A stretch of 64,000 nucleotides of DNA from Opisthocomus hoazin. Taxonomy: Eukaryota; Chordata; Aves; Opisthocomiformes; Opisthocomidae. A program made the position numbers and the translations under genes. The notes below the pieces were generated by a model. The model saw only the letters and a program-made list of their open reading frames with translations, had not been told where the DNA came from and did no database searches. Of this stretch, positions 20,537 to 32,500 are shown piece after piece. Numbering within the stretch: the first letter of the stretch is position 1; every line of letters begins with the position of its first letter. Location: contig NC_134416.1 of NCBI RefSeq assembly GCF_030867145.1, forward strand, positions 21,457,514 to 21,521,513. The letters run 5' to 3'.

Positions 20537-23500
20537 GTGAGGAGCGAGGGTGGCTGCGGCGGCGAGCGCGGCGCTGAGGGGGGGGCGGTGTGAGCCCGCC
20601 GGCCTCCCCTTCACCCTGCGGCGGGGGGGGAGGCCGCACCGCGTCCATCCGCGCTTCCCTGCCTCCTGCTGCGGGGCTCCACGTCCTGGCCCGGCAGCCT
20701 TCGGCGGAACCGTGCCCTGAGGCGGGGGAAGCCTGGCCGCCTCGCCGGGGGGCCTGCGCGCCGGCCTTCTGCGGGGAACGGCGGGCGCTTGGAAGGCTCG
20801 GCGCTCCGCCTCGGGTTTTCCCGTGATAATCGGCTGCGGTGGTGTGGTTGGTCCTGCCCTGGGGTCACACGGGGCTCCCTGGTGGGCTGGGGTCCCTGGG
20901 CGTTGTCGCATCGCCGCCTGGCGGCTGTCTGCTCCTGCGAGGCTGAGCTGAGTTTCGAAGCGGGTCAGGAAATCTCCGTGCGAAATCTGGTCTTGGCTTG
21001 TGCACGGGTGGTGAGGCCAGACGACCAGCTGAGGCGGTCAGAGTGGTGGTGTACACGCGGTTCAGAGGAATAGGTATGAAATAAGAATCTTGTACAAACT
21101 TCAGCAAATTAGCTATTTTTTTTTTTTAACTCTGCCCGAAGTTCAGAGGGTCTTCGGGCTCTGCATTCCATGCTCTGCTTTTTCTGCTAAGGGTCATTAA
21201 TGTTTGAGGTACTGGTCCATTAATGGGCTAATTCACCAAGAGGAACATTAGCACGAAGTCATGTTGGGTATGTGCCTACAGCCTTAGCGACGGCCCCTGA
21301 AATCTCTCAGCATTCTACCTTTATTGATTGGTGAATTGAGGTCTTTTGTAAAGTGGATGAGTTAGTTTTCGGTAAAGCTGGAACAGTAATATACAATTTG
21401 TGTGGACTGATCTCTACCACTCTGTATTTACTGACCCATATACTTGTCTAGAGGGTTGTCAGCTATGTGTTACTTTAGTTTTGTGTTGAATACATTGTAT
21501 TAGCAGAGGGTCAGAAAGGTCTGTTTGCCGTGGTGAATTGTCAGCAGTAAGACGGGAGTTGTACGTGAGTTGTGTGTTGAAGGAGGAGTGAATAAGGTTG
21601 ATACTGTATGAGGAGTGAATAAGATTGATACTGTATGATAGGACTGGAAAATTTAGTGCGAGTAACATTTTTGTTATCTATTTTGACATTTTTACTATAA
21701 GACTGATTTAGGTGTCACCAAAAGACAGTCCAGATGCGCATGTACGTGTGTTAGGAGTGTACTACAGCTGTGTTAAAGATGGCTGCAGTTAGCGTAGCGT
21801 AGGTACAGTCTCTTGGTTTGTCCTTCATTTGATGGCCTGTGGCCAAACAAGCTATGTGGTTCTTGGGTGGTCACTTGTGTGCCTGTTTGGAATAGATAAG
21901 GATTACAGATTTTTATTAAAATATTTGAATGATGGAGTTGCTGAAGGAGAGATGGATCTCATCAGTTCTTGACTATTCAGATATTTTATGTAATAGCTAC
22001 AGTAACTCGTGTGATAGAAGATCGGTATGTGTGCCTGTGTTCTTTTCTTTCTCTGCTTCCCACAGCACAACAAGCCTGACTCATTTCAGTCTAACTTACT
22101 CGGCTGTCCTGCTAAATCATTAGTACCAAGTCACTTACTCTGTTCTCTGTGTGTGTGTGTGTGTATGTATATATAGATAGATATTGGTCCACTGGAGAGT
22201 GGAAAGCTTTGTAGTAGTTTTTTAAAATCAGTAACATGAAATAAAAAACAAACCAGGCCCTGTATCTGTCTTCTAGATGTTTTGTTTGTTCATATTTCAG
22301 CTTGCTCTCAGGCCATACAGCTGGCATGCTGTCCTTGCTGGTTTTCTTCTGCTTACTTCAAGGCAATTTCCTCACAGTACAGAGATGTTCTGTACCTGAA
22401 CTTTGTATTTCCTGGTGACGGTGATCTACATATGTGTTAGACTGAGGTCATCCTTCCATAACTTCATTTTTATGTTGTGCAGGCCTAAGGGGTTGAGTTG
22501 TAGAGACCATGGGTGGTGTGTAGGCCATGGCTTTTTCAGATTACTGCATGAGAGAAGAAATAAATACTATGTGAGAAGGCCTGTTAAAGTAATATTTAGT
22601 GAGCTTTGTTTTCTGACCATCGTGTAAAACTGCCGTGGTTTAACCCAGCAGCCAGGACCAGACAGCCACTTGCTCACCCCTCCGCTTCTGCCCCAGAGGG
22701 ATGGGGAAGAGAATGAACTAAAGGTAAAATTTGTGGGCTGAGATAAAGACAGTTTAATAAGACAACAAAGGAAGTACGAATGCTCATACTACTGCTATTA
22801 CTACTGAGTGTGCAAAACAAGCTATGTACAATACAATTTTTCTCACTGCCCAGTGACCGGTTGTTTAGCCAGTCCCTGAGCAGCGATCACGGAACCCAGA
22901 ACTCGTGGATTTGTGAATATGGAACTCTCAAAAAACCCCAAACTCACAAAACAGTTCAAACTCCCAGGAAAAAAAGAATATTTGAAACTCCCGAAAAGAG
23001 CATAAAAGAAGATTCCTGCCCCTCTGGCCAACCCTCATTCATAAACTGAGCATAACATCCATGGTACGGCAATATTTCATTGGCCAGCTTGGCTGTCTGG
23101 GTATGCTTCCTTCCAGCTCCTGCACACCTGCTCATGAGCTGGATGTAAGAAACTGAAAAAAGTCCTGAATTTCTTAGCAACAACTGAAAACATCAGTGTT
23201 ATCAACATTCTTCTTATACTAAAACCGAAACACAGCAGCTACAGGGAGGCAAATTAACTCTATCCCAGCCAAAACCAGGAAAAAAACTTAGTGTTTGGTT
23301 CTAATTTGCCTTAAACTGTCAAACTGTGGTCCCCAGGAATTTGCTGTGGTCAGATGTGCAGCTGAAGCAGAAAGAAATGCAAAATATTATTTATTAGACC
23401 TGTGGTAGAGGAGAATTTTCCAGTGAGTTTCTTAAATGTATGGTCACAGTGAAGAAGTATGGTGAAACTCTGGTATCTTATGTTCCCTTTTAAATACTCT

Positions 23501-26500
23501 GATTTGCATGCTTTTCTTTTATTTCTTCCTTACTCCTACCCATTCTATCCTAGTTAATCTAAACTTTCACAGTAATTTATCTTTTCTCATCTCTCATCTT
23601 TGTAACATGTTTCAACTAGTAATGAGTCCCACACTACTATAACTTAAATTCCCAGCTCTTCATCCTACATTGTGTGTATTTTTCTCCTTATTTTCCTTAG
23701 TTTATGTCTATAACTTTTAAATGCTTTGTAAAGCCTTTCTTTTAGATCACTGAACCTTTGGGAAGGAGGAAAGAGCAGCTCATTTAATGTCACCTCTTCT
23801 GCCCTGATCTGATCTTGGCAGAGCCCAAAGCAGTGATTGTGGGGCAAATCCTTGTTTCCAGCAGGGAGCATGCCTAAGATGCAGGACATTTTTAAAGGAG
23901 TGACAACCTTGCTCTTGACTTCCACTGGTCAGATGTAGCTTGCTGCCTTTTTTTGTTTTTTTTTCCAGAGGCTTAGAATTATTCAGTGTGGATATCCCTC
24001 ATGCCTTTTCTCTCTATCTTGTCTCTTTGGTAGAAACATTATACATATGACATAATGTATGCTTTTCGGTACAATAACAGCTGAAGAGCATGGTAAATGT
24101 TCACTGAAACATGCAGCACCCGTTGCAAGCGAGGAGAATATGCAGAGAATGCATTCCTTTTGATCATGTGCATCTATCTTTTTTATCACTTCTTTTGGAA
24201 AATGGTGTTAATAGATGACTGCCCTATTTGCAGCCTGTTTAGGCTAGAAGGTCTATACTTCAGTGAAAAGTCGTTGTCCGTTAGAAATGCTACATGGAAA
24301 ACATGCATATTTGTCTTTTTATGGAGCTAAAGGCACTGATATGTTTCAAACATTTATAGAGATTTCCATTTGCACTTGCCATTGGAAAAATTAAATATAG
24401 AAAAAAGTCTTTGAAGTAATATATGGGAAATACTAAGAAACTTAGGCTTAGACCTAAGGCTTTTTCAGACGTTTACAGCTGTAGTTCATAAATCTAGGTT
24501 TAGGTGTCAGACACGTGTATCTGTTCTTGTGTTGTAGTTCAAGTTCCTGAGAAAGAAAAAGATAATGTAGAGGCAAGTTCTGCCTTGGAAGTGTTAAAGA
24601 AAATGGTTCTTGCAGCTGGCACAGGTCAGGTTACAAATCAAGGCATTGCCATAACGATGCTTTCACAAATGCCCTTGCTAGTTTTTGGATCTTGTTCGAT
24701 GTAGTGCGTGATAGATCCCATTTACGTTTCACATCTCTGTAAGTAATTTGATGAGGTAAAAATATTTCATTACATGTTATCTGTCAGTCCATGCTTGTTT
24801 TCAGCAAGCTATGTGTTTATTAAGCAGTAAGTTTTTGTGTTTAGTCTATTAACATACTGCAGTAGAATTAACAAGCCTTGTACTTTTGCTCAACAACAGC
24901 GATGAGATGATGCTGCTATTAATAATAAACCCATATTTGTTAATATTAAAAGAAAAAACAATGCAGGTTTAGGAGGATCTTTGAATGCTAATACTAGAAA
25001 CTAAATTAATGTAATCTCTTCCACTAGTAGGTGAGTGTATATGAAATACTAAATTGCTTCCACTGGGTGGCATTGCAAAACAAAGTATGACATACAAGCA
25101 TGTAACGTTCCATGCCTCAATACGTTGATATAGTTATTTTACATGTTTTCCAGTATTGTAAAGTTGTTTTGATGTATTCAGTAAAATATCTAAAAATTGA
25201 GGGGGGGGATGTTCTCACCCTTTTTCTGTGCTTTTTTTTTTCCTCAGTTCTGCTTTACAGTGCTTGGTGGCAGATGTAAGACTTCATTATTCGTTTAAAG
25301 TAGAAGTCCTTTGATAGTGTTCTTTATTCAGAGGAGATTTTTTTTTTTTTTTGCAGTGCCTAGTAATAATTATAGTAAGATCCAGTTAAGTTAGGGACAT
25401 CTTACTCCTTCTGTTGATTCTTATGAGTTGCTTTGTATTTAGTGCTTTTGCATTGAAGTAAAGGCGGTGTGAGTGAAAATCTTTGCTTAATTATCTTTGA
25501 ACTGTTTTGAGTCAAATTACTTTTTTAAGCATGGAGCTGGAGATAAATACAATTCTAGAGAAGTGGCATAATTTTCTTTCTACTAGTCTGAAATATCCCA
25601 CCTAAGTAGGGTTGTTGGGAAATAATATTGAAAACTGAGATTTAATTTATATGCTGTGTATATTTGCTCTCTTTTCTTGTGTGACAGGGTATGAATCAAT
25701 GTGCCTGGGTTTTAGTAGTGCAGATTTATTTATCATAAACTTGAAGGACACCATGTAACATTTTGTTGAATAATTGTCATTAACTGCTGCTTGTTAATTG
25801 AACCCAAAAAGCTGAAGCTAGTGAAATAATCTGGCTCTTAAAAAACCAACCAACCAACCAAAAACCTCAAAACAAAATCAAAATAAACCCCACAACCACA
25901 AACCAAACAACAACAAAAAATCAGCAAAAAATCCTGACCAAGCAACCAACGAAAAAAACACGAAATTATGTGACTGAATAAGGTGATGATCTGGTTGAAG
26001 TAGTTCTTCTTTGCTCTTTATATTAACTTGTCTTTTTCTGAATTTACTTTATTAAAAGTCTTCATTTCTTCTCCCTTTTGTCCATAATTTTTCTGCACTC
26101 AGCTCTGTTGGTTTTCTGCTCATTTTTCCAAGGACCATCAAGCAAACTTGAACCTTGTAGCTGTTGAAAGGAAAGAATGAACTTCATCCTAGTGTAAAAA
26201 CTCCTGTAAACTATCTGAGCACATGGTATGTGATAGCAGATGGCATTTGTGCACACATTTCATTTGATCATAGAGTAGATTTCAATTAATCGAGGATGGG
26301 ATAGTTGCTCTGATTACTTCTTGGCAGAGAGCTATATATACAGGACACGTTCTGCAAGCAATTGATAACCTTATTTGAAGTGTTTCATGACAGTATGGTA
26401 CACATTTGTTTGATTTCCTGGTTTAAAGTAACCTACAGATTGTATAGTTTCTGCCCTTAGTTTATGAAGAATTAATTACGTATTGTAATTATGCAAAAGA

Positions 26501-29500
26501 TTTTCATCTTCTGTTCCCGACCCCTTATTATTCAGGGTTTGTCAGAAGTGCAAGCTGAAAAACTCAAGGACAGAGAATGTATTCATGTTCTTCCAGCTTT
26601 TATAAAGCTTAACGCCGTACAGTCAGCTAATCAATAGTGTATTGTTCCAAGAATTTTTTGAAAGGTTTTACATTTGCTTTAGGAAGCATCTAGTTTGTAC
26701 TGTTTTCACCATTTGTATATGTTCAAGTTACAGTTCTGACAGTAGCAACTTGTCTAGGGGGGCAGAGGGGGAGAAGTGGAGGAAGGAAGCATTACAAAAT
26801 AAGACAATTTCAGGGTTTCTGTGCTAAAAAAGGTTTATGTGCTTCCACATGTGTATTCTAATTTCAGAAGATCACTTAATGTAGCTATACAGGATGTAGA
26901 TGACATATACTTGGTTTCACTGAAAAGAATTATCCTGGATTATATTTGTTTTTGTCTTTGCAGAATATTCACATACTCTCTTGTCTTGTTGGGAAAAATA
27001 TCTCTGTGATAAAGCTTGATTGTACAAACAGATTGAAAACACGTTTTCACAACACATCCTTCTAAATTCTTTTACAGTGTAATTTACTGTAAAATACTCT
27101 AATTAGTTAAAGTAGAAATTGGAATGGGTAGCAGTCTTTCCCATTATGACACGTGTATTTTCATCTCCCTCCTTTGTTGATATTCTAGCTTTTTTTGAAG
27201 GGCCATGGCTTGGGGAGCAGTAATTTGTTAGTTGCAGAGGTACTGAAATCCCTCCTGCCTGGTGAATATGAATAATGATTTGAGCTGAGTGGAGTTAATG
27301 CTGTTGGTTTGCAAATATCAACGGTGATTAGAAGACTTAATTGCTAATTATACTGTCATTTCGCAAGCATTTTGTATAGTATGACTCAATTTTTTTCTTA
27401 ATTGGACGGTATATTCTTGCATAGTTTCCTATAGCCACTTTTATGTTAATAGCCAGTGTCTCTAATGGGGTCATCTGTGAGCCATCTAGTGACTATCTGA
27501 TTGATGGTGTTGTGGTAGCTGTGCAGTGGCACTGGTTGCACTGCAAAATGATCTACTGTTCACAGTAATTGGCGTTCTGACAGAGGAGAACAGACTACTG
27601 CTTCTTCAGTAGGTTTTAGGTAGATGCTGAAAAAGAGTTTTAGAAATCTAAGATGAGGACTGCTGCGTGGAGTTGTGAATGGTCCCTATTACGGGGGTGG
27701 ATGGAAGTGAAATACTGGAAATAGCTTTGCTCTGCTTCTCAGCTGAAAAGAGAAGAAAGTGGAAGCTGAAAATGTAGGAACTAAAATAACTTGCTATGAG
27801 AAGAATTAGCCTTGAGGTGCTTTCCCCATATGCTGGGTTTGAAGGCTATTCATTGTGGGCTGACAGAGTTTACTTACAACTTTCTAAAGAATTTTGCTTG
27901 TGTGAACTTTGAGACAAACTTCCTGCAGGGAAGCTAAGGATCGTGGAATGAGTGTACTGGAGTTCCAGTCTGTCCGAGACTGTTTGTGAAAGGATGGACT
28001 ACACCTCTGCAAATGTCTTTGCTAAAACATGAGGATTTTCTGTATTTTGAGATGTTTGGACTACAGCTGCTTGATCTCTGTGTAGGTATGGAATAAAGAG
28101 CTGCAACTAGTTTAAATAAAAATGTGGTTCGTCTTAGGAAGATAACCCCAGTTCTGATTACTGGTAGCTGGGGAGAGGTTTACTGTTCGGAAGAATCTTG
28201 CTCAAGTGGGTAACTGTAGGTAGCCTGCTTCTTGCCTGGAAGAAGGTACCATTGCAGCGAACAGCCATTCTTTGCAGCCTCATTCAGGTAGAAAAAGCTT
28301 GGTCTGAAATTTTCATGGTAACTTGGACATTTCTCAAGATTTCAGCCGCTGTGGGAGTGCTAGGAACCTAGGATTTTTGGGGTTTTTTTGTAATGACTGT
28401 GTACTAATTGTGCTTTGTACTGTTTTAGTGTTTTGCCTTGCAAGTGTTGATAGCTTGGTTCAGAATTTAAGACTATGAAGTCTGTGTAGTTAGATGGGAT
28501 GTTTCTTTTAGCTGTTGTTTTACTGGAGTTACTGTAGAGCAGAATTTTTTCCCCTTACTGCAAAACCATGTACATAGTGTTTGTGCTCCTCCCAAGCAGA
28601 CTTAAAAGTAGGTTATACGTAGTTGTTACATGTGTATTTCATCTTGTGAGGGTTATTGACAAATTTGATCTCAACACATACTGGGAAGAGACAATGGAGG
28701 TGTATTGGGTTTGTGTGGCCAGGTTTTGGTAGCGCAGGGGGGGCTGTAGAGGTGGCTTCTGTGAGGAGCTGCGAGAAGCTTCCCCTGTGTCTGATGGAGC
28801 CAATGCCAGCTGGCTCCAGGACGGACGTGCTGCTGGCCAAGGTCAATCCCATCAGTGATGGTGGTAACACCTCTGTGGTGACATAGTTAAGAAGGGGGAA
28901 AAAAACCTGCAGTGGGATAGAGGAGTGAGAAGATGTGAGAGAAAATTCTCTGCAGACAGCAGGGTCAGGGAAGAAGGATGGGAAGGAGGTGCTCCAGGCG
29001 CTGGAGCAGAGATTTTTTTCCCCTGCAGCCCATGATCTAGCCTGTGGTGAGGCAGGCTGTCCCCTGTAGCCCATGGAGGTCCATGGTGGAGCAGATATCC
29101 ACATTCAGCCCAGTGAGGACCCCATGCCAGGGCAGGTGGATGCCCTGAAACAGGTTGTGACCCTGTGGGGACCCCATGCCGGAGCAGGCTCCCGACAGGA
29201 CATGTGGAGAGAGAGGCCCATGTGGGAGAAGGTTTGCTGGCAGGACTTGTGACGCATGGAGGACTCGCACTGGAGCTGCCTGTTCTGGGAGGACTCGCGC
29301 TGGAGCAGTTTGTAGAGAACTGTCTCTTGTGGGAGGGACCCTACACTGGAGCAGGGGCAGGGTACGAGGAGTCCTCCCCCTGAGGAGGAAGGGGTGTCAG
29401 AGGCAACATGTGATGAACTGACTGCAACCCCCATTCCCAGTCCCCCTGCACCGCTTGGGGGGGAGGAGGTAGAGAAAATCAGGAGCAAAGTTAAGCCCGA

Positions 29501-32500
29501 GAAGGGAGGGGTGGGGGGAACACGTTTTAAGGTCTTGGGGTTTTTTCCTCATCACCCTACTCTGATTTTAATTAGCAATAAATTAAACTAATTTCCCCAA
29601 GTTGAGTCTGTTTTGTCTGTGATGGTAATTGGCGAGTGATCTCTCCCTGTTCTTATCTCAACCCATGAGCCTTTTATTATATGTTCTCTCCCCTGTCCAG
29701 CTAGGAGGGGAGTGATAGACCAGCCTTGGTAAGCACCTGGCATCATGCCAAGGTCGCGCCACCATAAATGGCTATAGTTATTACAAGATCACAGTGAATG
29801 ACTGCTGTGGGCTTCAGTGTGGATGACCTGCTTTCCAGGTTTATGGTGAAATTTTAAACTGTGTATACATAACGTATTTTTCTTCAAATGGACTACGAAT
29901 GGAAGAATTATTTTCAAATTATTAGTTTGAACTTTAAACCATTGTTATAAACGAATAATTGTTAAAATGGTTTTTTTATTATTATTATTTTTTCCCCAGC
30001 TGTAGCAGAAGTGAAACTTCGTGATGATCAATATACCCTTGACCACATGCGTGCTTTTGGAATGTATAATTATCTTCACCTTGATTCCTGGTACCAGGAT
30101 AATGTCTACTATGTTGATCAGTTTGGAAGGGTTATGAATCTTTCAGTGACTCTGGTAAGAATAAACTTTTTTAAAAATTACTGAATTTGAAAAGATGGGG
30201 GTTAGATAAGGTAGAAAATATAGCAGGTAGGATCCAAGTGCAAAAACTGGGGGAAGGTATTGCCGGGAAGACAGGTAAACTAACAAAAATGCAGTTCACC
30301 AGGAAGGATGAAAAGATTTTAAGTGAGGTTTCCAACATCTTTTCATTGATAGTATTGCATTAGTATTGCAATAGTGTTGCATCTGCTTCCATTCTGGGGA
30401 AGATAGACGTGGTGACAAGCTGAAAAAGAGTAGACGCTTCTTTTCTAATTGCTGGCTGTTTCCCCCCTGCATTAACTTAATGTTTATCTGTTTGCTAATT
30501 TGAAAATCCAGTGATTGTAAATATAAGGAGAGAAAGAAGCTGTATGCGTTAGAATTGGAAATGCAGGCCTTTATGAACTACTAGCCTAATCTGGGCATCA
30601 CTTGTTGGAGGCAAAAAGTTGCTAGTGGCCCTGGCCAAACTTGAAATACAGTGTAAGCAACCTAGGCCAGGTCTGAAAAACATGACAGACCTCCACTTTT
30701 ATACAGATGTCCTCAAGTAGTTTAACTTGTATTTCTTTTGAGCCATTTTAATGCACGGGTTTACTTTACAAAGCTATGCTTCATTCTGGAGGTGAAAGGA
30801 CATGGCCCTATGAACACCGTGTTTCTGGTACATGCAGTTGTAGTGCTTGGTCATTAAGGAATAAAAGACTGTGTGTAAAGGAAAATATCCATTGTCATGC
30901 TACCAAGGAATTTGACCTGTAACCCTGTGGGACAAAAGAAAACAATGAGTGATGCATGATTGATTTTTTTTTTTTGGAGAGAGTGTGGCTTACTTTGTGC
31001 AAGGTTCTGGGGGTAAAAATTACTAGGCCAGGGCTAAACTGGGAAAAATCCTGAAATGGTAGTTCTAGATTTTTCAGGAAATACAGGTTTCTGGACGGTG
31101 ATAGGCTGAGAAATGAAGCTGCAAAACAGTTCTTTAGTTTTCATAGAACACAGAAGATCATCTGGGTTCCCAGTAGCAATGTCTAAAAGAAAGAAGCTTG
31201 TCAGCAAAAGCCTGCTGTTAACAGTGGCTTGTCCCAGTCTTTTGTGTTTTTTCCTTGTGGTTGGTTAGCCTTGGCTGGCTGCCAGAAACCCACCCAGGCT
31301 CTCAGTCCCCCTCTTCAACAGGACAGGGAGAAAATAAGACAGAAAAGGTTGTGGATTGAGATAAAAACAGGAAGATATAGCTATCACGGGCAAAACAGAC
31401 TCGACTTTGGGGAAATTAATTTAATTTATTGCCAGTTAAAACTAGAGTAGGATGATGAGAAACAAAGTTACACACAGCTGCTGCCAGGAGCTTGCTCTGG
31501 AGCGGGCTGTCTGTGAGCTGCAGCGTGGGTATCTGCCCCATTGTGGTTGTCCATGGGCTGCAGGAGGACAACCTGCTTCCTCATGGTCTTCTCTAAGGGC
31601 TGCAGGGGAACCTCTGCTCCATGCCAGCATCTTGACTGGCAGGCTGGGCTGTACCCTGGGGTGAGCCCATCGGAGCCAGCTGGAAGGAGCTCGGGGCAGC
31701 CCCCGGCGCTCCCCATTGCCAGCACAAAACAGACACCCAGTATGCTCCTTCATTAGGAGGGCACTGAAGTGTGTAAATGTGTTTTTTAGCAGAGAAACTA
31801 GATAAAGGATTTTACAACAGGCTGTAATTTGCATTTTTATATGCAGTAAATGGAAATAATAAATATTCTTCCCTAGGATTGGTCGGTCCGTTGCAATCTT
31901 CAGGAAAACGGCACTTGATTAATATCTTGTCACAAGTTTCCGTTCTACAACTGTGAAATAAATAGCCACCATCTTGTGTCCTAATACACAACACAGTGGT
32001 GTTTTGGAAAGGAAACTTATTTGCATGTGTATAAAAAGGAGCGTGTATTCAGAAAAGTCAACAAAGTGTCTCATTACAAATGTACCTGGTTGTATATTAG
32101 TCAAATGTATATTACACATAATATTGTTTTCAGCCAAGTATACCTTACAAGTTAGCAATGGCCACAAATAAAATCAATGTCAGTCGTCTTTAAAACAGGA
32201 GGTGGAACAGGGTGACATGCTTGTCCTAAATCCAAAGTTAAAGAACACATGTGCTTGTAGACGCATAATTATTTCTAGTTCTGCTTCCTATTTCAGTTGC
32301 AACTTTGATTCATAGAATCATAGGTTGGAAAAGACCCCTAAGATCATCAAGTCCAACCTTCAACCCAACACCACCATGCCTACTAAACCATGTCCCTAAG
32401 TGCCACATCTACGTACTTTTTGAACACCTGCAGGGATGGGGACTCAACCACCTCCCTGGGCAGCCTGTTCCAATGCCTGACCACTCTTTTGGTAAAGAAA

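Larger units (their letters stand above)
19831..20830. promoter_or_regulatory. Bidirectional CpG-island promoter of ENY2 and NUDCD1
   Basis: About 1 kb of CpG-dense DNA lies between the divergent start codons of ENY2 (19805, leftward) and NUDCD1 (20419, rightward), which are only 613 bp apart. Head-to-head ENY2/NUDCD1 is the arrangement known in mammals. I see no TATA box. A ZNF143/THAP11-like site and an NRF1-like site lie between the genes. Long open frames on both strands here reflect GC content; only the two gene starts are supported by homology. Confidence 0.88.
20537..29999 (+). other. NUDCD1 intron 1
   Basis: A 9.5-kb intron. Its first 300 bases belong to the CpG island. It holds a 27-bp tandem duplication (21584), a TG microsatellite (22147), one solo LTR on the minus strand (22631-23281), a C/A-rich tract (25838) and a 1.07-kb LTR in sense orientation (28701-29766). 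The rest shows no recognised feature. Confidence 0.9.

Noticed and set aside
19734-20911. Frames of 246, 267 and 153 codons in the second CpG island
   Set aside because: Only the ends are real: MNKDAQM.. (ENY2) and MAGAAHC.. (NUDCD1). The rest is GC-driven open frame upstream of the true starts or in intron 1.
28613-29488. Antisense frames of 163 and 127 codons
   Set aside because: They fall in the 1.07-kb LTR; the repeated proline/serine/glycine words reflect its internal GGAGCAG-type repeats, not a protein.
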